DNA of 8,466 nucleotides from Lutispora sp. (GTDB taxonomy: Bacteria; Bacillota; Clostridia; Lutisporales; Lutisporaceae), in NCBI GenBank assembly GCA_030834765.1, contig JAUQXG010000205.1, forward strand, positions 1-8,466, given 5' to 3'. How positions within the stretch are numbered: the first letter of the stretch is position 1; the number at the start of each line of letters is the position of its first letter. A program made the translations under genes and the position numbers. Below the pieces are notes generated by a model that was not told the DNA's origin, searched no databases, and saw nothing but the letters and a program-made list of their open reading frames with translations. Below, piece after piece: positions 1-6,348 of the stretch.

Positions 1-1267
1 AAAGATGCTGGGCAAACGACTTGAAACCATAGATGGACCTGAGATTCGAAAAAGTGCGCAAGGTGCAATAGATACATTAGGTGTTAAGCTGGAGACAGAA
101 ACTTTTGTTTCGGAGATCCCAGTTGGACATAAGCAATTCATTGAAATTGCTCGTGAAATAAACAGAGAGCAGGTTAAACTTATCATTTTAGATGAGCCTA
201 CTGCTGTTTTAACAGAATCAGAAGCCGAAATTTTGCTTCAATCTATGCGAAGATTAGCTGGCTTAGGGGTTTCTATCATATTTATATCCCATAGACTTCG
301 TGAAATAACATCTGTTTGTGATACCATTGTTGTACTGAGAGATGGGATTGTTGTGGTAGAAAAACCAACAGAAGGCGTGGAAGTCCGAGATATTGCCAAG
401 TGGATGGTTGGTAGAGATATGGATGGAGAAGGTAGCCAACACAAGAAGACCGCAGTTAAGATTGATGAAAGTGATATTATTTTTGAAGCGCGTAATCTTT
501 GGGTAGACATGCCTGGTGAAACAGTTAGAGATGTGTCGTTAAAAGTTCGTAGAGGAGAAATTTTAGGAATTGGTGGTCTTGCAGGACAAGGAAAACTAGG
601 ACTCCCTAATGGAATCATGGGACTTTTTGCATCAGGCGGAGAGATTTTCTTTGAGAACAAACCACTGCCTTTAAATAATACATTGAAAGCATTGCAAAAC
701 GGTTTGGCATTTGTATCTGAAGATCGTCGGGGAGTTGGACTGCTTTTAGATGAGCCAATTGACTGGAATATTGCTTTTAATGCAATGCAAGTTCATAATA
801 GTTTCCTAAAGAATTATTTAGGTGGCCTTATCAAGTGGAGAGATGAAAAAGCGATGAAAGAATGCGCACAGGAGTATATTCATTCACTTGAAATTAAGTG
901 TACCAGTGAACGTCAGCTAGCACGTAATCTTTCTGGTGGAAACCAACAGAAAGTCTGTTTGGCAAAGGCTTTTGCTTTGAAACCAAAGCTATTATTTGTA
1001 TCTGAGCCTACTCGAGGTATCGACGTTGGAGCAAAGAGATTAGTTTTGGATGCACTTAGAAAGTATAATGAAGAAAACAACACAACCATAGTTATCATTT
1101 CTTCTGAATTAGAAGAACTTCGAGCTATAAGTGATAGGATTGCTATTGTTTGTGAAGGAAAAATATTTGGAATTCTACCACCAGATGCTGAAATAGTGGA
1201 TTTTGGACTATTAATGTCTGGAGAATTTAAAATCAGTGAAGAAGGTGAAAAGATATGGTTGCGATAA
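1..1267 (+). CDS. Sugar/nucleoside-type ABC transporter, tandem-domain ATPase (5' end cut by window)
   Basis: This is the ATP-hydrolysing subunit of an importer of the RbsA/YufO type, which acts on the cytoplasmic face of the membrane. The reading frame is open to the left edge, so the true start and the first Walker A motif lie outside the window. Counting from the ATG at position 5, domain 1 shows a degenerate signature (IPVGHKQ, about 39-44), Walker B LIILDEP (59-65) and an H-loop histidine (H96). Domain 2 shows Walker A GLAGQGKLGL (191-200), a canonical signature NLSGGNQQK (308-316), Walker B FVSEPTRGID (331-340) and SSELEEL where the H-loop histidine would be. Two fused domains of this kind are typical of the family, whose members are usually about 500 residues, so roughly 80 residues are missing upstream. 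The last 13 bases overlap the first permease gene. The family assignment is firm; the substrate is unknown. Confidence 0.93.
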   Translation, partial: KMLGKRLETIDGPEIRKSAQGAIDTLGVKLETETFVSEIPVGHKQFIEIAREINREQVKLIILDEPTAVLTESEAEILLQSMRRLAGLGVSIIFISHRLREITSVCDTIVVLRDGIVVVEKPTEGVEVRDIAKWMVGRDMDGEGSQHKKTAVKIDESDIIFEARNLWVDMPGETVRDVSLKVRRGEILGIGGLAGQGKLGLPNGIMGLFASGGEIFFENKPLPLNNTLKALQNGLAFVSEDRRGVGLLLDEPIDWNIAFNAMQVHNSFLKNYLGGLIKWRDEKAMKECAQEYIHSLEIKCTSERQLARNLSGGNQQKVCLAKAFALKPKLLFVSEPTRGIDVGAKRLVLDALRKYNEENNTTIVIISSELEELRAISDRIAIVCEGKIFGILPPDAEIVDFGLLMSGEFKISEEGEKIWLR

Positions 1268-2289
1268 AAGGATTTATAAAGGATTTTGGATGGCCTCGCA
1301 TCATTATCGGCCTCTTTCTACTGGCATTATTCGTAGCGGCTCCTTTCTTTGGAGTTAGGGTAGATACATCTTTAAATGATGTTCTTGTACGTTTTGGTAT
1401 GAATGCTATCATGGTTCTTTCTATGGTGCCAATGATACAGTCAGGATGTGGCTTGAACTTTGGTATTCCAGTGGGCTTGATAGCGGGGATGATTGGGGCT
1501 GTAGTCAGCCTTGAGTTTAATCTTGTAGGTTTAGCAGGAATAGTAGTAGCATTTATAGTAGGGATAGCCCTTGCCGCTATTTTTGGTTTTCTTTATGGTT
1601 TGCTTCTAAACCGTGTTAAAGGAGATGAAATGATAATAGCCACCTATGTAGGTTTCTCATTCGTCTTTTTTATGAATATGATGTGGTTGATACTTCCTTT
1701 TAAAAACCCATCAAGTGTTCAAGGTTTTAAAGGAGAAGGGCTCCGTGTAACAATCAGTGTGGAAGATTATTGGTATCACGTAATAAGTGACTTCTTAAAA
1801 ATAGATGTTTCTAAATATTTAATTATACCTACAGGAATGATTCTATTTTTTGCTTTTATGGCTTTTTTAGTGTGGGGATTTTTTAAAACAAAAACAGGTA
1901 CTGCAATCACCGCAGTTGGTTCTAATCCTGATTATGCAAGAGCTTCAGGAATTAGTATTGATAAAATGCGTATCGTATCTGTAATGCTGTCAACAATGTT
2001 AGCAGCCATTGGTATGATTGTTTATCAGCAAAGTTTTGGCTTTGTACAGATGTATAACTCGCCTCTGGCATTTTCATTTCCTACGGTAGCTGCCGTCCTT
2101 TTAGGAGGGGCATCCGTGAATAAAGCATCCATTTTAAACGTAATTATAGGAACATTTTTGTTTCAAGGTATTCTGACAATGACGCCGTCGGTTATAAACA
2201 GTGCGATCAATATTGACGTATCTGAAATCATCCGAATCATAGTTTCAAACGGAATGATAGTATATGCGCTGACGCGGAAAGCGAGGTAG
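1255..2289 (+). CDS. ABC transporter permease 1 (RbsC/BPD_transp_2 type)
   Basis: This is an inner-membrane permease of 344 residues with about eight to ten hydrophobic segments. Family marks are the glycine-rich stretch GCGLNFGIPVGLIAGMIG (64-81), LNRVKGDEMI (118-127), and the cytoplasmic coupling loop AVGSNPDYARASGISIDK (220-237), which resembles the AVGxNxxAAxxSGI loop of RbsC-like permeases. The ATG at 1255 sits inside the end of the ATPase gene and is preceded by GAAGGTGA (1241-1248) at good spacing, so the 13-base overlap looks real and points to translational coupling. The next permease follows after 3 bases. It most likely pairs with that second permease to form the channel; a homodimer is less likely given the conserved twin arrangement. 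Substrate not recognisable. Confidence 0.9.
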   Translation: MVAIKGFIKDFGWPRIIIGLFLLALFVAAPFFGVRVDTSLNDVLVRFGMNAIMVLSMVPMIQSGCGLNFGIPVGLIAGMIGAVVSLEFNLVGLAGIVVAFIVGIALAAIFGFLYGLLLNRVKGDEMIIATYVGFSFVFFMNMMWLILPFKNPSSVQGFKGEGLRVTISVEDYWYHVISDFLKIDVSKYLIIPTGMILFFAFMAFLVWGFFKTKTGTAITAVGSNPDYARASGISIDKMRIVSVMLSTMLAAIGMIVYQQSFGFVQMYNSPLAFSFPTVAAVLLGGASVNKASILNVIIGTFLFQGILTMTPSVINSAINIDVSEIIRIIVSNGMIVYALTRKAR

Positions 2290-2292
2290 GTC

Positions 2293-3402
2293 ATGAACTA
2301 CGATAAGAATAAATTAGGCAAAATGATGACTGGCAGTGTTGTGCCACTTATGTTTCTGATTATCAGTGTAATAGCAATACCGCTATCGCAGTTTACCGGC
2401 GTATATTTGATGGATCAGATAGTAACACGACTTGTAAGGAATTCTTTCTTGGTATTATCACTATTGCTTCCTATTATGGCGGGCATGGGTATAAACTTTG
2501 GAATGGTTTTAGGTGCCATGGCAGGTCAAATTGGATTGGTATTTATTACTGACTGGGGTATTAAAGGAGCTCCTGGGCTCTTATTAGCTGCAGTTGTTGC
2601 AACTCCCATCGCCATTATTCTCGGATATTTCGCTGGAATCGTATTAAATCGAGCCAAAGGTCGAGAAATGATTACTTCTATGATGCTATCACTTTTCATA
2701 GCAGGTATCTATCAGTTTTTCCTGTTATACCTTTGTGGTTCTATTATTCCCTTCAAAAGTGCAGGCATGCTACTTTCTAGAGGATATGGTGTACGTAATG
2801 CCCTAGATTTAGGTGTAGCAAAGGGTTTTGATAACCTACTGAAAATAAATATTGGCGGTGTAGGTATACCTGTGGGAACATTTTTGATTATCGCTTTAAT
2901 TTGTTTCTTCACAATTTGGTTCAGAAATACAAAATTAGGACATGATATGCGAGCAGTAGGATTGGGTATGGGTGTTTCAGACTCTGCAGGTATCGCTGTT
3001 GAGAAAACACGTATACAATCCATCGTGATTTCAACAGTACTGGCTTGTTATGGACAAATTATTTATCTGCAAAATATCGGAACCTTAAACACATATAATG
3101 GCGCAGATCAAGCAGCTCTTTTTGCAGCTGCGGCTCTCTTAGTCGGAGGTGCCACTGTTGCTAGAGCTACGATCCCTAATGCCATTATCGGTACAGCTTT
3201 GTTCCATTTGATGTTTATCGTTATGCCTATGGCAGGAAAATACATCACAGGTCAAGCTATGATCGGAGAATACTTCCGTATGTTTATATCCTATGGTGTT
3301 GTTACCCTTGCATTGATTCTTCACTCTTGGAAACGACAAAAGGATAAAGATATGGACCGGCTAAGCTTCCGTATAGATGCTGCGAAACCGGCAAGTAAAT
3401 AG
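2293..3402 (+). CDS. ABC transporter permease 2 (RbsC/BPD_transp_2 type)
   Basis: This is the second inner-membrane permease, 369 residues, paralogous to the gene before it. The two align without gaps over the N-terminal third: GMGINFGMVLGAMAGQIG (64-81) and LNRAKGREMI (118-127) fall at exactly the same residue numbers as in permease 1. The coupling loop is MRAVGLGMGVSDSAGIAVEK (219-238). It ends in a charged cytoplasmic tail (about 346-369) that permease 1 lacks. The start is ATG, with GAGG at 2283-2286 about 6 bases upstream, overlapping the stop of permease 1. It is the last gene of the operon: a strong terminator begins 15 bases after its stop. By family knowledge the two permeases plus the tandem ATPase and an external binding lipoprotein make one importer; the binding protein is not in the window. 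Confidence 0.9.
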   Translation: MNYDKNKLGKMMTGSVVPLMFLIISVIAIPLSQFTGVYLMDQIVTRLVRNSFLVLSLLLPIMAGMGINFGMVLGAMAGQIGLVFITDWGIKGAPGLLLAAVVATPIAIILGYFAGIVLNRAKGREMITSMMLSLFIAGIYQFFLLYLCGSIIPFKSAGMLLSRGYGVRNALDLGVAKGFDNLLKINIGGVGIPVGTFLIIALICFFTIWFRNTKLGHDMRAVGLGMGVSDSAGIAVEKTRIQSIVISTVLACYGQIIYLQNIGTLNTYNGADQAALFAAAALLVGGATVARATIPNAIIGTALFHLMFIVMPMAGKYITGQAMIGEYFRMFISYGVVTLALILHSWKRQKDKDMDRLSFRIDAAKPASK

Positions 3403-3417
3403 AAATAGTTAAATATA

Positions 3418-3468
3418 GAAAGAGTGTAGTCAAATTAAATGAAGAGTTTGATTACACTCTTTCTTTTT
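3418..3468 (+). terminator. Intrinsic terminator of the ABC transporter operon
   Basis: The left arm GAAAGAGTGTAGTCAAA (3418-3434) pairs with TTTGATTACACTCTTTC (3447-3463) over 17 base pairs with a single G-U wobble. The loop is 12 bases (3435-3446), and the right arm is followed directly by five T residues (3464-3468). It begins 15 bases after the last permease stop codon. The stem is fairly AT-rich but long. It separates the transporter operon from the hyf operon. Confidence 0.9.
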
Positions 3469-3489
3469 GATGTTTGAAAAGTAGGGTCG

Positions 3490-3518
3490 TTGAATTGTTT
3501 GTCCAAGTATGATATCAT
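3490..3518 (+). promoter_or_regulatory. Probable sigma-A promoter of the hyf operon
   Basis: TTGAAT (3490-3495, four of six against TTGACA) is followed, after a 17-base spacer, by TATCAT (3513-3518, five of six against TATAAT). A TG one base before the -10 (3510-3511) gives an extended -10 element. Transcription would start near 3525, leaving a leader of roughly 50 bases before the GTG of hyfB. The site lies just after the terminator of the preceding operon, where a promoter is expected. It is predicted from sequence only. Confidence 0.6.
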
Positions 3519-3529
3519 CTAATTGTTTG
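3493..3529 (+). repeat. Direct repeat AATTGTTTG plus palindrome in the promoter; possible operator
   Basis: AATTGTTTG occurs at 3493-3501 and again at 3521-3529, 28 bases apart. The first copy overlaps the -35 element and the second the predicted transcription start. Between them, ATGATATCAT (3509-3518) is a perfect 10-base palindrome that contains the -10 hexamer. This placement would suit a repressor or activator site, but the elements are short and the region is AT-rich, so chance cannot be excluded. Confidence 0.3.
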
Positions 3530-3560
3530 ACTTCTAACATTCTTAGTACAAACTATTTAC

Positions 3561-3566
3561 GGGGGA
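3561..3566 (+). promoter_or_regulatory. Ribosome binding site deciding the hyfB GTG start
   Basis: GGGGGA lies 7 bases before the GTG at 3574. The frame has a TAG stop at 3544-3546 and no ATG, GTG or TTG codon between that stop and 3574, so this is the earliest possible ordinary start. The site therefore fixes the N-terminus of the unusually short HyfB. Confidence 0.75.
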
Positions 3567-3573
3567 TAAAAAA

Positions 3574-5328
3574 GTGATTGATGAGTTATCTTTATTTTTT
3601 TTGATTTTAATAGTTGCAGTTATCATACCCATAGGTATTTATTCTATTGGCTATCTGAAGGAGTATTCAGAAAAATATTCTGTTAGGTATATATATTTTA
3701 TGACTTTCATTTTTATAATCTCTATGATCGGCGTTATATTATCTAGGACTAGTATAGCCTTTATGTTTTTTTGGGAGCTGATGTCAGCCTCGTCTTTTTT
3801 CTTAGTAATTATTGAATATGACAAGCAAAAAACAATAAAAGCTGGAATTATGTATTTTATTATGACTCATATTAGTGGGTTACTGCTTATGCTCATGTTT
3901 GGATTTATATTTAAATATACAGGAACCTTTGTTTTTTCGCAAATAACGAATTTACATCAAGCACTTGATGAAAAACAAATGGCTGTTATTTTTATATTGG
4001 CTCTAGCAGGATTTGGGGCTAAATCCGGTCTTGTGCCCCTTCATCCCTGGCTTCCAAAGGCACATCCCGCTGCACCGTCAAATATTTCTGCAATGATGTC
4101 TGGTGTAATGCTGAAAATAGGAGTTTATGGTTTCCTTCGTATTTTTATGCTTTTCCCGGGAAAACTTCCTATGGCGGTTTATGCAATTGTAATGCTTACC
4201 GGTGCTATTACAGCCATATTTTCTATTTTAAATGCATTGGTTCAGGATGATATAAAAAGGCTTTTGGCTTATTCAAGCTCAGAAAATATTGGAATCATAT
4301 TCGGAACCATAGGACTTTCTATGTTTTTTCATTATTTAGAGATGAGTACTGCTGCTGGATTTGTGTTGACTGCCGCGCTGCTTCATAGTTTGAACCATGC
4401 GGTTTTTAAGAGCTTATTGTTTTTAACTGCCGGCGCTGTGAATAGTGCTGCTTCATCTAAAAATATGCATGATTTGGGCGGACTTTATAGCAAGATGAAG
4501 TTTACTGCAATTTGCGCTTTTGTAGGGACTGCTGCTATTTCTGCTATACCACCTTTAAATGGATTTGCCAGTGAATTTATGATTTTAACAAGCTTTATGA
4601 AGGATATCGATGTGGTTAAGACAGACTATATGGTATTTGTCATTGTGACTTGTGGTATTGCTTTTGCAGCTGCTGGGGCAGGCTCCATGTATGTGGCTGT
4701 TAAAAATTTTGGTATTACTTTTCTTGGTGTACATAGAGGAAATAGAGAAATAGATTCTAGTAAAATTACTAGTTCCATGAAGCTTGGAATGGGGATTTTA
4801 TCCGTTTATACCATTGGATTTGGCGTAGCAGCACCTTGGATTGTAAAAATACTATATAGAGTTTCGGGAGCTGTCCTTGGCTTTAAAGAAACTAGCACAT
4901 TATACATAGGATATGATATTACGATATTTGCAACCATTCTTTTGATCTGTGTTGGAATTCTATATTTTTTCTTTAGAGCTTCCAAAGATCATGATGAAAT
5001 TGAGATTTCTGATACATGGGGTTGCGGATTTAACAGACTAAAACCAAATATGCAGTACAGCAGCGGAGGATATTCTCAGCCTGCAATGAAAGTTTTCGGA
5101 TGGGTTACAGGATATTCAAAAGAAATACGTAAAAGCAATGAAACCTTTCATATTTCTCAAAAGGTTAAAGATTTAATAGAGTTTCATATTTACAATAGAA
5201 TCATTGAAGTGACATCAATCATTGCAAAGCAAGTGTCAATTATACAGCATGGTAGGATACAGACTTGTATTGTTTATATTTTTGTTTCTTTAGCTGTTGC
5301 AATGATTATTGTATCCAAATATCTATAA
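3574..5328 (+). CDS. hyfB: Hydrogenase-4-type antiporter-like membrane subunit B (HyfB/HycC, NuoL/M/N family)
   Basis: This is a proton-channel-like membrane subunit of a complex I-related energy-converting complex, 584 residues with a GTG start. Residues expected to form the ion path are present: E68 in FFWELMSASS, K150 in GFGAKSGLVPLHPWLPKAHP, K181 in MLKIGVYGFLR, K279 in LNHAVFKSLLF and E334 in GFASEFMIL. The C-terminal part carries DTWGCGF (480-486) and MQYSSGGYSQP (493-503), typical of HyfB/HycC. A polar, probably partly amphipathic stretch (about 470-558) and a last membrane helix (561-582) resemble the NuoL-type lateral element. The N-terminus is odd: it begins at the IDELSLFF motif, which in relatives such as HyfF of this operon lies near residue 60, so two helices are absent. 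E. coli HycC and HyfB are longer (about 608 and 672 residues, from memory). hyfC follows closely. Confidence 0.9.
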   Translation: MIDELSLFFLILIVAVIIPIGIYSIGYLKEYSEKYSVRYIYFMTFIFIISMIGVILSRTSIAFMFFWELMSASSFFLVIIEYDKQKTIKAGIMYFIMTHISGLLLMLMFGFIFKYTGTFVFSQITNLHQALDEKQMAVIFILALAGFGAKSGLVPLHPWLPKAHPAAPSNISAMMSGVMLKIGVYGFLRIFMLFPGKLPMAVYAIVMLTGAITAIFSILNALVQDDIKRLLAYSSSENIGIIFGTIGLSMFFHYLEMSTAAGFVLTAALLHSLNHAVFKSLLFLTAGAVNSAASSKNMHDLGGLYSKMKFTAICAFVGTAAISAIPPLNGFASEFMILTSFMKDIDVVKTDYMVFVIVTCGIAFAAAGAGSMYVAVKNFGITFLGVHRGNREIDSSKITSSMKLGMGILSVYTIGFGVAAPWIVKILYRVSGAVLGFKETSTLYIGYDITIFATILLICVGILYFFFRASKDHDEIEISDTWGCGFNRLKPNMQYSSGGYSQPAMKVFGWVTGYSKEIRKSNETFHISQKVKDLIEFHIYNRIIEVTSIIAKQVSIIQHGRIQTCIVYIFVSLAVAMIIVSKYL

Positions 5329-5334
5329 GGAGGG
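5327..5334 (+). promoter_or_regulatory. Ribosome binding site deciding the hyfC TTG start
   Basis: AAGGAGGG overlaps the stop codon of hyfB and lies 7 bases before the TTG at 5342. It is the best Shine-Dalgarno match in the window. An in-frame TTG at 5309, inside hyfB, would give 11 more residues, but it has no ribosome binding site and would place this one inside the coding sequence. Confidence 0.85.
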
Positions 5335-5341
5335 AAATGTT

Positions 5342-6271
5342 TTGAAAGTTTACATAATGTGTATTGTTCAAAGTTTATTTCTTATTATTATTTCACCACT
5401 ATTTACAGGAGTTTTAAGAAAAATCAAAGCATTTCTTAGAGGCTATAAGGGGTCTAGTATCCTTCAGCCTTATTATGATATTCATAAGCTTGTAGGAAAG
5501 TCACGGGTTATATCCAATAATAGTTCCTTTATTACTGTCATAGGTCCTTTGTTTTGCTTTGCAGGTGCTATAGGAATTGCCTTTTTCATACCAGTGTTTT
5601 ATACCAATGCATTAGTCAGTTGGGGTAATATTTTAGTAATTTTCTTTGGACTTGCTTTAATAAAGTTTATAAATTCCCTTATAGGACTTGATAGTGGCAG
5701 CACTTTTGGAGGTATGGGAAGCAGCCGAGAAATGTTTATATCTTTCTTTGGAGAACCTATATTATTTATTTTGATTTTGTTTTTATATCATGAAACAAAG
5801 ACTTTTAATACATTTTATATATCATTTTTAAATTCAAAGCTGCTGCTATATAGTGTGCAGCATATTATGGCCGGCGTAGCCTTTTTTATTCTAATTTTAG
5901 CTGAAAACGCTAGGATTCCTATAGATAATCCTGAAACTCATCTAGAGCTTACTATGGTTCATGAAGCCATGGTTCTTGACATGTCAGGACCTGATTTGGC
6001 ACTTTTAGAGCTTTCTTCATCTATAAAATTTATGATATTTTTAACACTAGGGTTGAACTTGTTTTTACCAATGAATATGGCTTCAACCATGGAATGGATA
6101 CCCATTTTTATATCCTTGGCTTTTTATTTATTGAAAATGATTGCTGCATTATTTGCCGTAGCAATTATTGAAACTTCTATGGCGAAATTTCGGCTTTTTC
6201 GTGTGCCAGAGCTTTTAGCTGCGGCCTTTTCCATAGGCTTAACGGCACTTACTATAAACTTTTTTTTATAA
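5342..6271 (+). CDS. hyfC: Hydrogenase-4-type membrane subunit C (HyfC/HycD, NuoH family)
   Basis: This is the NuoH-like subunit that anchors the peripheral redox arm and is thought to pass its conformational or charge signal to the antiporter-like subunits. It has 309 residues from the TTG start, with about eight membrane helices. Family marks are GSSILQPYYDIHKLVGK (37-53), the loop GLDSGSTFGGMGSSRE (115-130), and the highly conserved acidic segment ENARIPIDNPETHLELTM (188-205) followed by VHEAM (206-210). The last segment distinguishes HyfC/HycD from NuoH of respiratory complex I. The ribosome binding site overlaps the hyfB stop codon, implying coupled translation and equal amounts of the two proteins. 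Length and motifs look intact. A 73-base gap separates it from hyfE. Confidence 0.93.
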   Translation: MKVYIMCIVQSLFLIIISPLFTGVLRKIKAFLRGYKGSSILQPYYDIHKLVGKSRVISNNSSFITVIGPLFCFAGAIGIAFFIPVFYTNALVSWGNILVIFFGLALIKFINSLIGLDSGSTFGGMGSSREMFISFFGEPILFILILFLYHETKTFNTFYISFLNSKLLLYSVQHIMAGVAFFILILAENARIPIDNPETHLELTMVHEAMVLDMSGPDLALLELSSSIKFMIFLTLGLNLFLPMNMASTMEWIPIFISLAFYLLKMIAALFAVAIIETSMAKFRLFRVPELLAAAFSIGLTALTINFFL

Positions 6272-6294
6272 GAGAGATTCAGCTAAGAAAAGCT

Positions 6295-6348
6295 ATGTCT
6301 TATCAATTTTGTTTTATGCAGTATCACTGCAGAAAGGGGTTCACTTGA
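6295..6348 (+). CDS. Possible 17-codon leader ORF ending on the hyfE start (speculative)
   Basis: An ATG at 6295 opens a 17-codon frame (MSYQFCFMQYHCRKGFT) whose TGA stop (6346-6348) overlaps the TTG start of hyfE as TTGA. The only upstream purine run is AAGAAA (6285-6290), a weak ribosome binding site. Overlapping stop and start codons of this sort can couple translation, but short ORFs arise easily by chance. I recognise no similarity to a known peptide. Confidence 0.15.
   Translation: MSYQFCFMQYHCRKGFT
6317..6331 (+). other. Short hairpin just upstream of the hyfE ribosome binding site
   Basis: TGCAGT (6317-6322) and ACTGCA (6326-6331) are perfect complements around a 3-base ATC loop. 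The stem ends one base before GAAAGGGG, the probable ribosome binding site of hyfE. It is not followed by a T run, so it is not a terminator. It could protect an mRNA end or tune hyfE translation. Confidence 0.4.
6333..6339 (+). promoter_or_regulatory. Ribosome binding site deciding the hyfE TTG start
   Basis: AAAGGGG lies 5 bases before the TTG at 6345. The in-frame TTG at 6309, 12 codons earlier, has no purine-rich site near it and would encode an extra stretch across the hairpin. The protein from 6345 begins directly with a hydrophobic helix, as expected for HyfE. Confidence 0.65.

Noticed and set aside
238..660. 140-codon open frame on the minus strand inside the ABC ATPase gene
   Set aside because: It lies wholly opposite a clearly conserved coding sequence, has no ribosome binding context I could support, and its translation is low-complexity serine/proline-rich, as expected of a shadow frame. 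The same holds for the minus-strand frames at 913-1098, 2712-3023, 3139-3339 and 7282-7497.
1..1267. ABC ATPase as a pseudogene because of altered Walker B and H-loop residues in domain 2
   Set aside because: The frame is intact to the permease overlap, domain 1 catalytic residues are present, and one degenerate site is common in tandem sugar-type ATPases.
3527..3555. Second possible promoter beginning with TTGACT (3527-3532)
   Set aside because: The -35 match is five of six, but at 16 to 19 bases of spacing there is no sequence resembling TATAAT; the nearest candidates are AAACTA and ACTATT.
3403..3573. RNA gene or riboswitch in the spacer between the operons
   Set aside because: Apart from the terminator hairpin I found no cloverleaf, no conserved riboswitch core and no second stem long enough to support a structured leader; the predicted hyf leader is only about 50 bases.
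5309..5341. Longer HyfC beginning at TTG 5309
   Set aside because: It would overlap hyfB by 20 bases, has no ribosome binding site, and would bury the near-perfect AAGGAGGG site that sits 7 bases before TTG 5342.
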